From: DAOTWC01 sp048499435
GTDB lineage: Bacteria > Chloroflexota > Anaerolineae > Aggregatilineales > Phototrophicaceae
Assembly (NCBI GenBank): GCA_048499435.1
Contig: JASNZW010000001.1
Location: forward strand, 248,001 to 312,000
DNA: 64,000 nt
Direction: 5' to 3'
This document shows positions 24,396 to 34,413 of the stretch, one piece after another. A program made the position numbers and the translations under genes. How positions within the stretch are numbered: position 1 is the stretch's first letter; every line of letters starts with the position of its first letter. The notes beneath the pieces are model-generated. The model made no database searches and was not told the DNA's origin. It saw only the letters and a program-made list of their open reading frames with translations.

Positions 24396-26153
24396 TTACG
24401 CAGCAGCGCCCGCCGCCGGGCCGCTGTTCCTGGCCCGCCGCGCCCGCGCCGCGCTGATAATCACACCCAGCAGCACCAGCAGCAGCGCCGCGCCCCCCGC
24501 CAGCGGCGGATACAGGCGCTCATAGGCGCGGTCGAACACCGTGATCGAGTCGATCAGCAGCGGCGGGCCGTCCGGCGCGCCCAGCGCCGTCTCAACCGCG
24601 CCCTGCGAAAACGGCGTTTGGGCGGGGATGTGCGTCTGCTTCCAACCGTCGGCCAGCGTAACCGTCGTCGGGCCGTCGCCTTCGCCCTGCCAGCGCACCA
24701 GCAGGTCATAGCGCGGCAGCGCGTAAAAGCTGACCCAGGGCGCGCGCACCGCCGCGCCGAACTGCGCGCCCGCCGCGGTTACGACCTCCGCGTCAGCAGG
24801 CCGCGTCAGCCGCCAGCTTTCCGCCTGGTGCACGCCGGGCGACAGCGTCGGCATCTGCCCGGCGATGTGTTCGCGCAGGCTGTGATAGACCGGCAGCGGC
24901 GTGAAATCCGGCTCGACAAGGCGGAAGTAATACCAGCTCTGGCCGCGCTCAGCGTCCGACGGGCGCTTGTAAAACCAGTAAAAGATCACGCCCAGCCAGG
25001 GCCACTCGTCCTGCGCGCGCTGATACGCCAGCGGCATATAGCGCGCCGCCTGCTCCGGCGTGACGACGCCGTAATTCTCGCGCCCGGCCACGTCCAGCGG
25101 CACGCCGGGCGCGTCCACCGGGTTCCAGGCGGCCTCGCTGATCCAGATGGGCTTGTGCTCGTCGCCGTTCCGCACCATCAGGTCGCGAATGTAGATATGG
25201 CGCGCGTAGGTCAGGTCGGTGACGCGCAGCCGCTGGTCGGTCGGGCCGCTGAAGAAACCGTAGCCCTGCGTGGACATCACATCGAAGCAGGCCCCGGCCC
25301 CCGCCCGGTACATGCGCTCCAGAAACACCAGGTCGCTGAGGTTCTCCGACGAGAGCGACACCGTCGGCGACAGCGGCGCGCTGATAACCACAATCGCCGG
25401 GTCAACGGCTTTGAGCGCGGCGTAGGTGCGGCACAGCAGCTCGGTGTAAGCTTCCGGGTTCACCGGCTGGCTGCCCCATTCGGGAAAGATGTTCGGCTCG
25501 TTCCACACCTGGTAATGCGTAATGCGCCCTCGGTAGCGCTCGGCGACGGCGCGGGCGTAGTTAACGAAATCCTGCACGTCGTCCGGCGGGGCAAAGGGGC
25601 CGCTGTCCGGGTTGGCGCGGCTCCAGTCCGGCGGGTTATCCAGCCGGGCCATCAGCGCCAGCCCGTGCTGTTCGGCCAGGTCAACGATCATGTCATACTT
25701 GGCCCAGGCTGAAACCGCGTCTGGCCGGCCGTCGCCGTCGAGATCGTTGCGGCGGTCCTCGAAATCGCCGCGCCCGTGAATCTCAATGTCCTCCCAGGGG
25801 AACTGCTGCCGCAGCCAGTGAAAGCCGGCGTCGGCGATCATCTGCACGCTGCGGGCGCGCTTCGCCGGCTCCGCCTCAAGCTGTAAAAACGTGTTGATGC
25901 CGTAAGGGTTGGCGTCCACATGCTGAATCGGAACCAGTGGGCGCGTGTCCGGCTGCGAGCGGGTGGCGTTCCCGGCCCATTCGACCGCGCCGCGCAGCTG
26001 CGCCAGCGGCGCTTCCTCGCCCGTGAGCTGCCACAGCAGCGACCACACCGCGCCGCGCTGCGCCAGGTCAACCGCCAACAGCGCCAGCAGAACGAGCAGC
26101 GCGCCGGCGGCCAGCAGCGGGGCCGCGCGCGGGGAAAAACGTCGGTCAGCCAT
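24396..26153 (-). CDS. Membrane-bound glycoside hydrolase (clan A, GH39/GH5-like)
   Basis: 585 residues starting at ATG 26153. An N-terminal membrane anchor (AGALLVLLALLAVDLA) and a C-terminal helix (YPPLAGGAALLLVLLGVIISA) with a basic end bracket an extracytoplasmic TIM-barrel. The acid/base Glu is in HYQVWNEPNIFPEWG and the nucleophile Glu in KPIWISEAAWNP, the spacing of retaining clan A enzymes such as beta-xylosidases. A small beta domain follows (APWVSFYALPRYDLLVRWQG). The target sugar is not identifiable. The double anchor is unusual for secreted glycosidases and suggests work at the cell envelope. Confidence 0.8.
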   Translation of the reverse strand: MADRRFSPRAAPLLAAGALLVLLALLAVDLAQRGAVWSLLWQLTGEEAPLAQLRGAVEWAGNATRSQPDTRPLVPIQHVDANPYGINTFLQLEAEPAKRARSVQMIADAGFHWLRQQFPWEDIEIHGRGDFEDRRNDLDGDGRPDAVSAWAKYDMIVDLAEQHGLALMARLDNPPDWSRANPDSGPFAPPDDVQDFVNYARAVAERYRGRITHYQVWNEPNIFPEWGSQPVNPEAYTELLCRTYAALKAVDPAIVVISAPLSPTVSLSSENLSDLVFLERMYRAGAGACFDVMSTQGYGFFSGPTDQRLRVTDLTYARHIYIRDLMVRNGDEHKPIWISEAAWNPVDAPGVPLDVAGRENYGVVTPEQAARYMPLAYQRAQDEWPWLGVIFYWFYKRPSDAERGQSWYYFRLVEPDFTPLPVYHSLREHIAGQMPTLSPGVHQAESWRLTRPADAEVVTAAGAQFGAAVRAPWVSFYALPRYDLLVRWQGEGDGPTTVTLADGWKQTHIPAQTPFSQGAVETALGAPDGPPLLIDSITVFDRAYERLYPPLAGGAALLLVLLGVIISAARARRARNSGPAAGAAA

Positions 26154-26207
26154 GCGCGCCGATTATACCCGGCAGCCCCACCCTGTACAGGGACAGCGGC
26201 GCTGAGC

Positions 26208-26259
26208 GCGCCCGCGCTTCTCCCCCTCTCCCCATGGAGAGGGGGCCGGGGGGTGAGGT
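26208..26259. repeat. 52-bp repeat copy 1, with 10-bp-stem palindrome
   Basis: Identical to 26407-26458. The inner stem is 26222-26231 with 26236-26245 around CCAT. Confidence 0.8.
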
Positions 26260-26320
26260 CGCGTGGCCGGGGGTGAGGTCGCGTGGCCGGGGGTGAGGTC
26301 GCGTGGCCGGGGGTGAGGTC
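26251..26320. repeat. 20-bp tandem repeat, 3.5 units
   Basis: The decamer gggtgaggtc recurs at 26251, 26271, 26291 and 26311, each pair separated by gcgtggccgg. The spacing is exactly 20 bp with no mismatch, which indicates recent slippage. Confidence 0.85.
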
Positions 26321-26406
26321 AGCAGGGGATGAGACTTCATATCTCACCCCTAAATCCCCGCACACAACCTCACCCCTAAATCCCCTCTCCATAGGAGAGG
26401 GGACTT

Positions 26407-26458
26407 GCGCCCGCGCTTCTCCCCCTCTCCCCATGGAGAGGGGGCCGGGGGGTGAGGT
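26407..26458. repeat. 52-bp repeat copy 2
   Basis: Second exact copy of 26208-26259; the tandem motif after it is degenerate (gggtgaggtt). Confidence 0.8.
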
Positions 26459-26711
26459 TGCGTGGCCGGGGGGTGAGGTTGCGGGGGTCAGGGGGTGAGG
26501 TCGCGCCGGGGCGATGGCGTTTTGCGCCGCCCTATTATGAGAGAATGCTCTCAATTGCATTGCAAACATTGCGGATCAGCGCCCGGTTATATAAGATCTA
26601 CGGTAGCCGCAGCAGAGTTAATCACCGTAGTGTTCTGTACAGGCAGCCTGCGCTGCCGCGCACTCGTATAAACAAAAACGTTGTGTTATCACAAAGGAGA
26701 CATCAGCCGCT

Positions 26712-28100
26712 ATGGGACAAATGAGCGATGCCGCGCGCCAGTATGCGCGCGCTCACGCCGAACAATTCCGCCATGAACTGCACGAGATGCTGCGCATTCC
26801 CAGCCTCAGCGGCGACCCGGCGCACGCCGGCGATATCCGCCAGATGGCGGAGTGGCTGGCGGCCCACCTGACCGCGCTCGGCCTGGCCAAAGTGGCCATC
26901 ATGCCGACGGCTGGCCACCCGGTCGTCTATGGCGAGTGGCTGGGCGCCGGGCCAGACAGGCCGACCGTCCTGGTCTACGGACATTACGATGTTGTCCCTG
27001 CCCTTATGGAAGATGGCTGGCACACACCACCGTTTGAACCCGTCGAGAAAGACGGGTTCATTTATGCGCGCGGCGCGACCGACGACAAGGGCCAGTTGTT
27101 CATCCACATCAAGGCGCTGGAGTCCTACCTCAAAACGGCGGGCAGCGCCCCTGTCAACGTCAAGCTGCTGCTGGAAGGTGAGGAGGAGGTGTCCTCGCCC
27201 AACCTGGTGCCCTTCATTAAGGAACACCTTGACCTGCTGCGCGCCGATGTCTGCGTCATCAGCGACACCTCCATGCGCTCAATAGATGAGCCGGCCATCC
27301 TGCACAGCCTGCGCGGCATGACCTACGCCGAGATCGAGGTGCAGGGGCCGTCTGACGACCTGCACAGCGGCCTGTGGGGCGGCGCGGCGCACAACCCGGC
27401 GCTGGCGCTGGTCGAGATTCTGGGCAAACTCTACAACCCGGACCACACCATCGCCATCCCCGGCTTCTACGACGACGTGGTCCCGCTGACGCCGGAAGAA
27501 CGCGCCATGATCGCCAAAACCGACCTCACCGAGGCGCAGTATAAGCAGTCTACCGGCGTGCCGGCAGTGTGGGGCGATGCGCGCTACAACATCCGCGAGC
27601 GCATTTCCGCCCGCCCGACGCTGGACATCAACGGCATGTGGAGCGGCTGGACCGGCCCCGGCCCCAAGACGATCGTGCCCGCCAAAGCCGGCGCGAAGAT
27701 CAGCTCGCGGCTGGTGGGCAACCAGGACCCGCACAAAATTTTCCAACTGCTGCAGGCATACATCGAAAGCATCGCGCCGCCCACCGTGAAAGTCAGCGTC
27801 CGGCTGATCACGACCGGTAAGCCGGCGCTGTTCCCGTTCGACATCCCGGAGATGCAGGCGGCGGCGCGCGCTTATAAGCGCGGCTGGGGCGCAGAACCAG
27901 TCTTTACGCGCGGCGGCGGCAGCATCCCGGTGGTGGCCGAAATCGCTGACCTGATGGGTATCCCGGTGGTGATGATGGGCTACGGCCTGGACGACGACGG
28001 CCTGCACTCGCCTAACGAGCGCTTCAGCGTCGAAATGTTCGGGCGTGGCATCGAAACAGCCATTGTTTACCTGGAAGAGCTGGCGCAGAAGCCGCGTTAG
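26712..28100 (+). CDS. M20 family dipeptidase
   Basis: 462 residues from ATG 26712 with AAGGAG 12 bases upstream. It is a di-zinc peptidase of the M20 (CNDP/PepV-like) group that cleaves short peptides. Zinc ligands are visible in LVYGHYDVVP (His), RGATDDKGQL (Asp), LLLEGEEEVSSPN (catalytic Glu and ligand) and ADVCVISDTS (Asp). The middle lid domain begins around GMTYAEIEVQGPSDDLHSG. First gene of a same-strand block with pepT, an MFS transporter and pepA, implying intracellular breakdown of imported peptides. Confidence 0.9.
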   Translation: MGQMSDAARQYARAHAEQFRHELHEMLRIPSLSGDPAHAGDIRQMAEWLAAHLTALGLAKVAIMPTAGHPVVYGEWLGAGPDRPTVLVYGHYDVVPALMEDGWHTPPFEPVEKDGFIYARGATDDKGQLFIHIKALESYLKTAGSAPVNVKLLLEGEEEVSSPNLVPFIKEHLDLLRADVCVISDTSMRSIDEPAILHSLRGMTYAEIEVQGPSDDLHSGLWGGAAHNPALALVEILGKLYNPDHTIAIPGFYDDVVPLTPEERAMIAKTDLTEAQYKQSTGVPAVWGDARYNIRERISARPTLDINGMWSGWTGPGPKTIVPAKAGAKISSRLVGNQDPHKIFQLLQAYIESIAPPTVKVSVRLITTGKPALFPFDIPEMQAAARAYKRGWGAEPVFTRGGGSIPVVAEIADLMGIPVVMMGYGLDDDGLHSPNERFSVEMFGRGIETAIVYLEELAQKPR

Positions 28101-28146
28101 CGGCAGCGCCGCCCATAGCCAACTATCTGTCAACAGAAAGGACAAC

Positions 28147-29385
<1,239 letters not shown>

Positions 29386-29397
29386 GGAAAAGGACAA

Positions 29398-31053
29398 ATG
29401 ACTAAAAAACCGACCGCCTCCGACGCCGGCGACCTGCCAGCAGCTTCGTGGCTGCCGCTGATCATCATCATGATGGTACAGATACAAATATCCTTTAATG
29501 CCTTTAACGTCTCGATCAACGGCATTACACAGGATTTAGGCATCCCGGCGACGGCGGTCGGCACAGCGCTGACCACCGGCACGTTCGCGATGGCATCGTT
29601 CATTCTGGTGGGCGCTAAGCTGGGCGCCAAGATCGGCGTCCGGCGCGCGTTTCAGATCGGCATTATCGTCCCCGCCGTCGCCGCGGCCATCATCGCGCTG
29701 GCCACCAGCGGCACACAGTTATTCGTGGCGCAGGCGCTCTCTGGCGCGTCAGTGGCGCTGTCCGCCCCCGCGCTCACCGTGATGATCGCGGCCAACTATA
29801 AGGGCAGACAGCAGGCGCAGGCCATCGGCTTCCTGGCGTCCGCTATTCCGCTGGCGCAGGTTATCTCGCTGCTGCTCGCCGGCTATCTCGCCACCAATGT
29901 TGGCTGGCGCTGGTCGTTCGCGCTGCTCGCCTGTATCGGCGCGGTGAACTTCCTGCTGAGCTGGCGGCTGAAACCGATCGCGCCGCAGCGCGACCTGGTG
30001 ATTGACGGGCGCGGCGCGGTGCTGTCATCCATCGCGGTGCTGCTCATCAGCTTTGGCTTCAGCGGCCTCAATTCCTGGGGCGTCCTCTGGGCGACGCCGA
30101 ACGCGCCGTTCGACATTCTGGGCCTGTCCCCCGTGCCGGTTCTGCTGATCCTGGCGGCGGTGTTCGTGCAGGCGTTCTTCGCCTGGACGCGCAAGCGCAT
30201 GGCCGAAGACAAGCCGGTGCTGTTCTCGCTGAAGGTGCTCGACACGCCAGAAGAACGCGCCACCGTGTGGTGCATGGCGACGATGCTGTTCGTCGGCACC
30301 GCCACCAGCTTCCTGCTGCCGCTGTACATGCAGGTCGTCCAGGGCATGACCGGGATTCAAACATCGCTCTCGATCATCCCCTACACGCTGTCCATCTTCA
30401 TCGCCAACACGCTCGTCGTGCGCCTGTACGACCGCTTCTCGCCCAGCCAGATCGCGCGCGTGGCGTTCGTGGTGGTGGCCGCCGCGCTGGTGCTGCTGGC
30501 GTTCGCCATCCGCAACGACTGGAGCCAGCTCGCGGTCGTCGTCGGCCTGGTCACGCTTGGCCTGGCGCAGGGCTGCATCGTGGCGCTGGTGTTCAACACG
30601 CTGCTGAGCGCGTCGCCCAAGGCGCTGGCGGGCGATGTGGGCGCGTGGCGCGGGCTGACGCACAACGTGTCGGGCAGCGCTGGCATCGCCGTCGCCACGA
30701 CAATCGCCGTGGCCCTGCTGGGCACGATCAGCCTGCAGGATGCGAAAGCCAGCCCGGTGATCACACCCGCGCTGATTGAAGAGATCAACTTCGACAACGT
30801 TAACTTCATCACCAACGATCAGTTGAAGCAGGCCCTCAGCGCGACAACGGCCACGCCGGATGAAACCGACAAAGCGGTTGACATCTTCGCTGAGGCCCGC
30901 CTGCGGTCACTGAGGACCACGCTGCTGCTGCTGGCGGGGCTGGCGCTGCTGGCGATTATCCCGGCAGGCCGGATGCCGCGCTTCCAGCCTGGCGACCTGC
31001 CCGTCGGCTACCCAGAAGAGGGCAAGCGGAGCGGCAAACCAGCAAAAGCCTGA
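29398..31053 (+). CDS. MFS transporter, 14-helix type, copy 1
   Basis: 551 residues from ATG 29398 (AAAGGA upstream, 12 bp after pepT). Many membrane helices, beginning with WLPLIIIMMVQIQISFNAFN, plus the loop motif GAKLGAKIGVRRAFQ equivalent to MFS motif A, put it in the drug:proton antiporter-2-like group. It carries a polar insertion before the last helix (INFDNVNFITNDQLKQALSA). A close paralogue lies at 34414-36042. Being inside a peptidase operon suggests export of amino acids or peptides, or relief from an antimetabolite; the substrate is not known. Confidence 0.85.
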   Translation: MTKKPTASDAGDLPAASWLPLIIIMMVQIQISFNAFNVSINGITQDLGIPATAVGTALTTGTFAMASFILVGAKLGAKIGVRRAFQIGIIVPAVAAAIIALATSGTQLFVAQALSGASVALSAPALTVMIAANYKGRQQAQAIGFLASAIPLAQVISLLLAGYLATNVGWRWSFALLACIGAVNFLLSWRLKPIAPQRDLVIDGRGAVLSSIAVLLISFGFSGLNSWGVLWATPNAPFDILGLSPVPVLLILAAVFVQAFFAWTRKRMAEDKPVLFSLKVLDTPEERATVWCMATMLFVGTATSFLLPLYMQVVQGMTGIQTSLSIIPYTLSIFIANTLVVRLYDRFSPSQIARVAFVVVAAALVLLAFAIRNDWSQLAVVVGLVTLGLAQGCIVALVFNTLLSASPKALAGDVGAWRGLTHNVSGSAGIAVATTIAVALLGTISLQDAKASPVITPALIEEINFDNVNFITNDQLKQALSATTATPDETDKAVDIFAEARLRSLRTTLLLLAGLALLAIIPAGRMPRFQPGDLPVGYPEEGKRSGKPAKA

Positions 31054-31089
31054 AACACGCACACGAAAACTATCCCAAGGAGCGAACTG

Positions 31090-32550
31090 ATGGAAATCAC
31101 AATCAAAACCGGCAGCATCCTGCAAACACCGTCTGACCTGTGCGTGCTGGGCGTTTTCGAGGACGCCCCGCTGCCAGCGGAGGTCGCTGGCCTGCTCGAA
31201 CCGGCTGACTTTACTGGCAAGGCCAAACAAACGCTGCTGCTCTACCCGCGCGGCGCGGTCGCCCCGCGCCGGTTGCTGCTGGTGGGCCTGGGCAAGCGCG
31301 AGGCCGCCAGCGCCGACAGCATCCGCCAGGCGGGGGCTGCCGCTGTGCAGCAGGCGCGCACGCTTCAGGTGGCCGCCATCACAGTGGGCGCTAACATTGA
31401 TACCCCGCTGCCGCCGGCGGTCGTCGCGCAGGCGCTGACCGAAGGGCTTGAGCTGGGCGCCTACCGCTACTGGCACTACCGCACCGGCCTGACAACCGCG
31501 CAGACCTTCGCCGTCGAGCGCGCGGACCTCTTTACCGCCAGCGCCGACGAGCAGGCGCTGCGCGCGGGCGTGGCCGCCGGCCAGATCATCGCGCGCGGCG
31601 TCGTGTTCGCCCGCGACCTGGTCAACAGCCCCGGTTACGCCCTGACCCCGGCCCACATGGGCGAAGAAGCCCTGGCGCTGGGCCAGCGCGCGGGCCTCAA
31701 AGTCACCGTGCTGGACAAAGCGCAGCTCATGGAACAGGGCTTCGGTGGCATCCTGGCCGTCGGCCAGGGTTCGGCCAACGAGCCGCGCTTTATCGTTATG
31801 GAGTACGGCACAGCGGGCGGCGGCAAGCCGACGATCTGCCTGGTCGGCAAGGGTCTGACGTTCGACTCCGGCGGCCTGTCACTCAAGCCAGCCGAGGCGA
31901 TGGACACCATGAAGTCGGACATGGGCGGCGCCGCCGCCGTGTTCGGCGCGATGCAGGTTGTCGCTGAGCTGAAACTGCCGCTGCACGTGGTCGGCCTGGT
32001 GTCCTCTGCCGAGAACATGCCCAGCGGCACCGCTTACCGCCCTGGCGACATCATCAGGACGCTGAGCGGCAAAACAATCGAAGTGCTCAACACCGACGCC
32101 GAAGGCCGCATCATCCTGGCGGACGCGCTGTTCTACGCGCAGCGCTACAACCCTGCCGCCATCGTTGAGCTGTCCACGCTGACCGGCGCGATCGTCATTG
32201 CGCTGGGGTCGCACGCGACCGGCCTGTTCGCCACCGACCAGGCGCTGGCTGACAAACTCAGCCGCGCGGGCGAGGCCAGCAGCGAGCGCGTGTGGCAGTT
32301 CCCGATGTGGGACGAGTATCACGAGATGGTCAAGAGCGAAATCGCTGATCTGAAGAACATCGGCGGCCGGCCAGCCGGCTCGATCACCGCCGGGACCTTC
32401 CTGGCCGCCTTCGTGGGCGACTACCCGTTCGCGCACCTGGACATCGCCGCCACAGCCTGGGCGGCCAGCCCGGCCAAATCGTATGAGTCGCAGGGGGGGA
32501 CCGGCGTCGGCGTGCGCCTGCTGACCGAGTTCCTGCGCCACTACGCCTAG
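31090..32550 (+). CDS. pepA: Leucyl aminopeptidase (M17)
   Basis: 486 residues from ATG 31090 with AAGGAG close upstream. M17 hexameric aminopeptidase that removes N-terminal residues using two metals. The C-terminal catalytic half has LVGKGLTFDSGGLSLKPAEA, MKSDMGGAAAVFGAM and the signature NTDAEGRIILADAL; the N-terminal half is the usual macro-like domain (KQTLLLYPRGAVAPRRLLLV). It completes a three-peptidase set (M20, PepT, M17) that can degrade peptides to free amino acids. A strong hairpin follows. Confidence 0.95.
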   Translation: MEITIKTGSILQTPSDLCVLGVFEDAPLPAEVAGLLEPADFTGKAKQTLLLYPRGAVAPRRLLLVGLGKREAASADSIRQAGAAAVQQARTLQVAAITVGANIDTPLPPAVVAQALTEGLELGAYRYWHYRTGLTTAQTFAVERADLFTASADEQALRAGVAAGQIIARGVVFARDLVNSPGYALTPAHMGEEALALGQRAGLKVTVLDKAQLMEQGFGGILAVGQGSANEPRFIVMEYGTAGGGKPTICLVGKGLTFDSGGLSLKPAEAMDTMKSDMGGAAAVFGAMQVVAELKLPLHVVGLVSSAENMPSGTAYRPGDIIRTLSGKTIEVLNTDAEGRIILADALFYAQRYNPAAIVELSTLTGAIVIALGSHATGLFATDQALADKLSRAGEASSERVWQFPMWDEYHEMVKSEIADLKNIGGRPAGSITAGTFLAAFVGDYPFAHLDIAATAWAASPAKSYESQGGTGVGVRLLTEFLRHYA

Positions 32551-32566
32551 CGCGCACATCCCGGCC

Positions 32567-32596
32567 TGCTTCCCTCTCCGCGCGGAGAGGGAAGCA
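32567..32596. terminator. 13-bp hairpin after pepA
   Basis: The arms 32567-32579 and 32584-32596 pair perfectly around GCGC and are followed by an AT-rich stretch (gcattattg). The core CCCTCTCC...GGAGAGGG is the same palindrome that makes up the repeat island at 26.2-26.5 kb, so this may be a repeat copy used as terminator. Confidence 0.6.
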
Positions 32597-32602
32597 GCAT
32601 TA

Positions 32603-32629
32603 TTGTAATCATAAGCACTGGGGTATAGT
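32603..32629 (+). promoter_or_regulatory. Promoter-like pair before the AbgT-type transporter
   Basis: TTGTAA (32603-32608) and TATAGT (32624-32629) are spaced by 15 bases, slightly short. It lies just after the pepA terminator and 74 bases before the transporter start, so the transporter may be transcribed separately. Confidence 0.35.
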
Positions 32630-32702
32630 ATCCGTTCACTGTGCGGAAAGCTTGTCGTGATCGCAAACACCAGGGGCAGCAGCCAGAAAAGAGGAAACAA
32701 AC

Positions 32703-34304
32703 ATGCAGCGTCTGCTTGACGGTATCGAAAAAATAGGCAACAAAGTTCCTCACCCCGTGTTGATGTTTCTATACCTGATTATCATTATCATCGTGCTGTC
32801 CCACATCCTGTATCTGGCGGGCGTCAGCGTTACCGAACAGATCGCTGTGCCGGTGCCGGTCGCCGCTGAGGGCGAGTTCTACGCCGACACCACTCAGCCA
32901 GGCGTTGTCACGCCAGAACACCTCTACGAAGAGGACTATGAAATTCAGGAACGGACGATCGCCATCGAGAGCCTGCTGACGACCGAAGGCATCCGCTTCC
33001 TGTTCACCTCGTTCGTGCGCAACTTCCAGGGCTTCGGCGTGGTCGCTGTGACGTTCATCGCCATGATGGGCGCTGGCGTGGCCGAACAGGCCGGTATGAT
33101 GTCGGCGCTGATCCGCAAGCTGGTGCAGGTGGCCCCGCGCCGCTGGATCACGTTCATCATTGTGTTCGTCGGCGTGCTCTCCAGCATCGCCACCGACGCC
33201 GGCTACCTGATCCTCATTCCACTGGGCGCTGCCGCCTTCCTGACGCTGGGCCGCCACCCGGTCGCCGGCGTGGGCGCGGCCTTCGCCGGTGTGAGCGCGG
33301 TGTTCGCCGTCAACGTCATCTTCACCCCCATTGACAGCATGCTCACGGAAATCACCAACGAGGCGATTGCGCTGGCGGGCGGCCAGCCGATCACGCTGGC
33401 GGCCAACTTCTTCTTCTCCGCCGCGTCGTCCGTTGTCATCGCGCTGGTGGCGACGATCATCACGGAGCGCATTGTTGAGCCGCGCCTCGGCAAATACCTG
33501 CCGGAAACCGTTGACGACCATGCCGACGACGGCAGCCTGAGCGCCGAGGAAAATCGCGGCCTGCGCTTTGCCACATTTGCCTTCCTGGGCTTTGCCGCGC
33601 TGATCGCGCTGCTGTCCATCCCGCAGGGCGCGCCGCTGGCCCGCCCCGATGGCTACGTTGACGGCAACTCGCCGCTGATGGACAGCCTGCTGTTCATCAT
33701 CACCCTCGCCTTCCTCATCATGGGCGTCGCCTATGGTCGGGGGGCCGGCACGATGAAAACCGCCAATGAGGTCATCGCCGCTATCACCAAGACCTTCTCC
33801 GGCCTGGCGGGACTCATCCTCATGCTGCTGGCCATCAGCCAGTTCATCGCCTTCTTCAACTACACCAACATGCCGACGGTGCTGGCGGTCTCGATGGCCG
33901 GCATCCTGGAACAGTCCAACGTGGGCGCGCTGCCGCTGCTCATCGGCATGACGGTGGTGATCATTCTGCTCAACCTCATCATCCCCGGCGTTGTGCCCAA
34001 ATGGGCCATCTTCGCGCCGGTGTTCATCCCCATCTTCATGCGCCTGGGCGTCGCGCCGCAGACCGTGCTGGCCGCGTACCGCATTGGCGACTCGCCGTTC
34101 AACGTCATCACGCCGCTGATGGTGTATCTGCCGTTTGTCGTGACGGTCGTTCAGCGCTACCAGAAGGACGCCGGGCTGGGGTCGGTCATCGCGCTCATGC
34201 TGCCCTACTCGCTGGTGATCGCCATCGCCTGGATTCTGTTCTTCATCGCCTGGTTCGTGCTGGGTATTCCGCTGGGGCCGGGTTATCCTGTAAGCGTGCC
34301 GTAA
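32703..34304 (+). CDS. AbgT family transporter
   Basis: 533 residues from ATG 32703 (GAGGAAAC upstream). The N-terminus IEKIGNKVPHPVLMFLYLI is the AbgT family signature, and many membrane helices follow with re-entrant-like segments (SSIATDAGYLILIPLGAAAF and NLIIPGVVPKWAIFAPVF). Characterised relatives take up p-aminobenzoyl-glutamate or export sulfonamides and PABA. The neighbouring M20 peptidase could hydrolyse such a conjugate, as AbgAB do. Equally it may move dipeptides. A periplasmic stretch with YADTTQPGVVTPEHLYEEDY follows helix 1. Confidence 0.9.
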   Translation: MQRLLDGIEKIGNKVPHPVLMFLYLIIIIIVLSHILYLAGVSVTEQIAVPVPVAAEGEFYADTTQPGVVTPEHLYEEDYEIQERTIAIESLLTTEGIRFLFTSFVRNFQGFGVVAVTFIAMMGAGVAEQAGMMSALIRKLVQVAPRRWITFIIVFVGVLSSIATDAGYLILIPLGAAAFLTLGRHPVAGVGAAFAGVSAVFAVNVIFTPIDSMLTEITNEAIALAGGQPITLAANFFFSAASSVVIALVATIITERIVEPRLGKYLPETVDDHADDGSLSAEENRGLRFATFAFLGFAALIALLSIPQGAPLARPDGYVDGNSPLMDSLLFIITLAFLIMGVAYGRGAGTMKTANEVIAAITKTFSGLAGLILMLLAISQFIAFFNYTNMPTVLAVSMAGILEQSNVGALPLLIGMTVVIILLNLIIPGVVPKWAIFAPVFIPIFMRLGVAPQTVLAAYRIGDSPFNVITPLMVYLPFVVTVVQRYQKDAGLGSVIALMLPYSLVIAIAWILFFIAWFVLGIPLGPGYPVSVP

Positions 34305-34413
34305 GCCTGCACGCAGGCGGCGCGCAGCAAACGCGAAGAGGGATCAGGCGGCTGGCTGGCTTGCTCGGCGGCCGCCTGATCCGTAATCAACGGAGACAAC
34401 GGACAACAAACGT

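Larger units (their letters stand above)
26154..26711. repeat. Repeat island: direct, tandem and palindromic repeats
   Basis: This 558-bp gap has no gene. A 52-bp direct repeat occurs at 26208-26259 and 26407-26458; each carries a palindrome of the form CCCTCTCC-N4-GGAGAGGG (10-bp stem at 26222-26245 in copy 1). A third, 9-bp palindrome lies at 26382-26402 with loop ATA. A 20-bp unit built on gggtgaggtc plus gcgtggccgg is tandemly repeated 3.5 times at 26251-26320 and recurs partly at 26451-26490. The last 190 bases, leading to the peptidase operon, are AT-richer and hold several -10-like boxes, for instance TATTAT near 26532. Confidence 0.85.

Noticed and set aside
26251..26320. CRISPR-like array
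   Set aside because: The units are 20-bp perfect tandems with no unique spacers and no cas genes; it is slippage-type tandem repetition.
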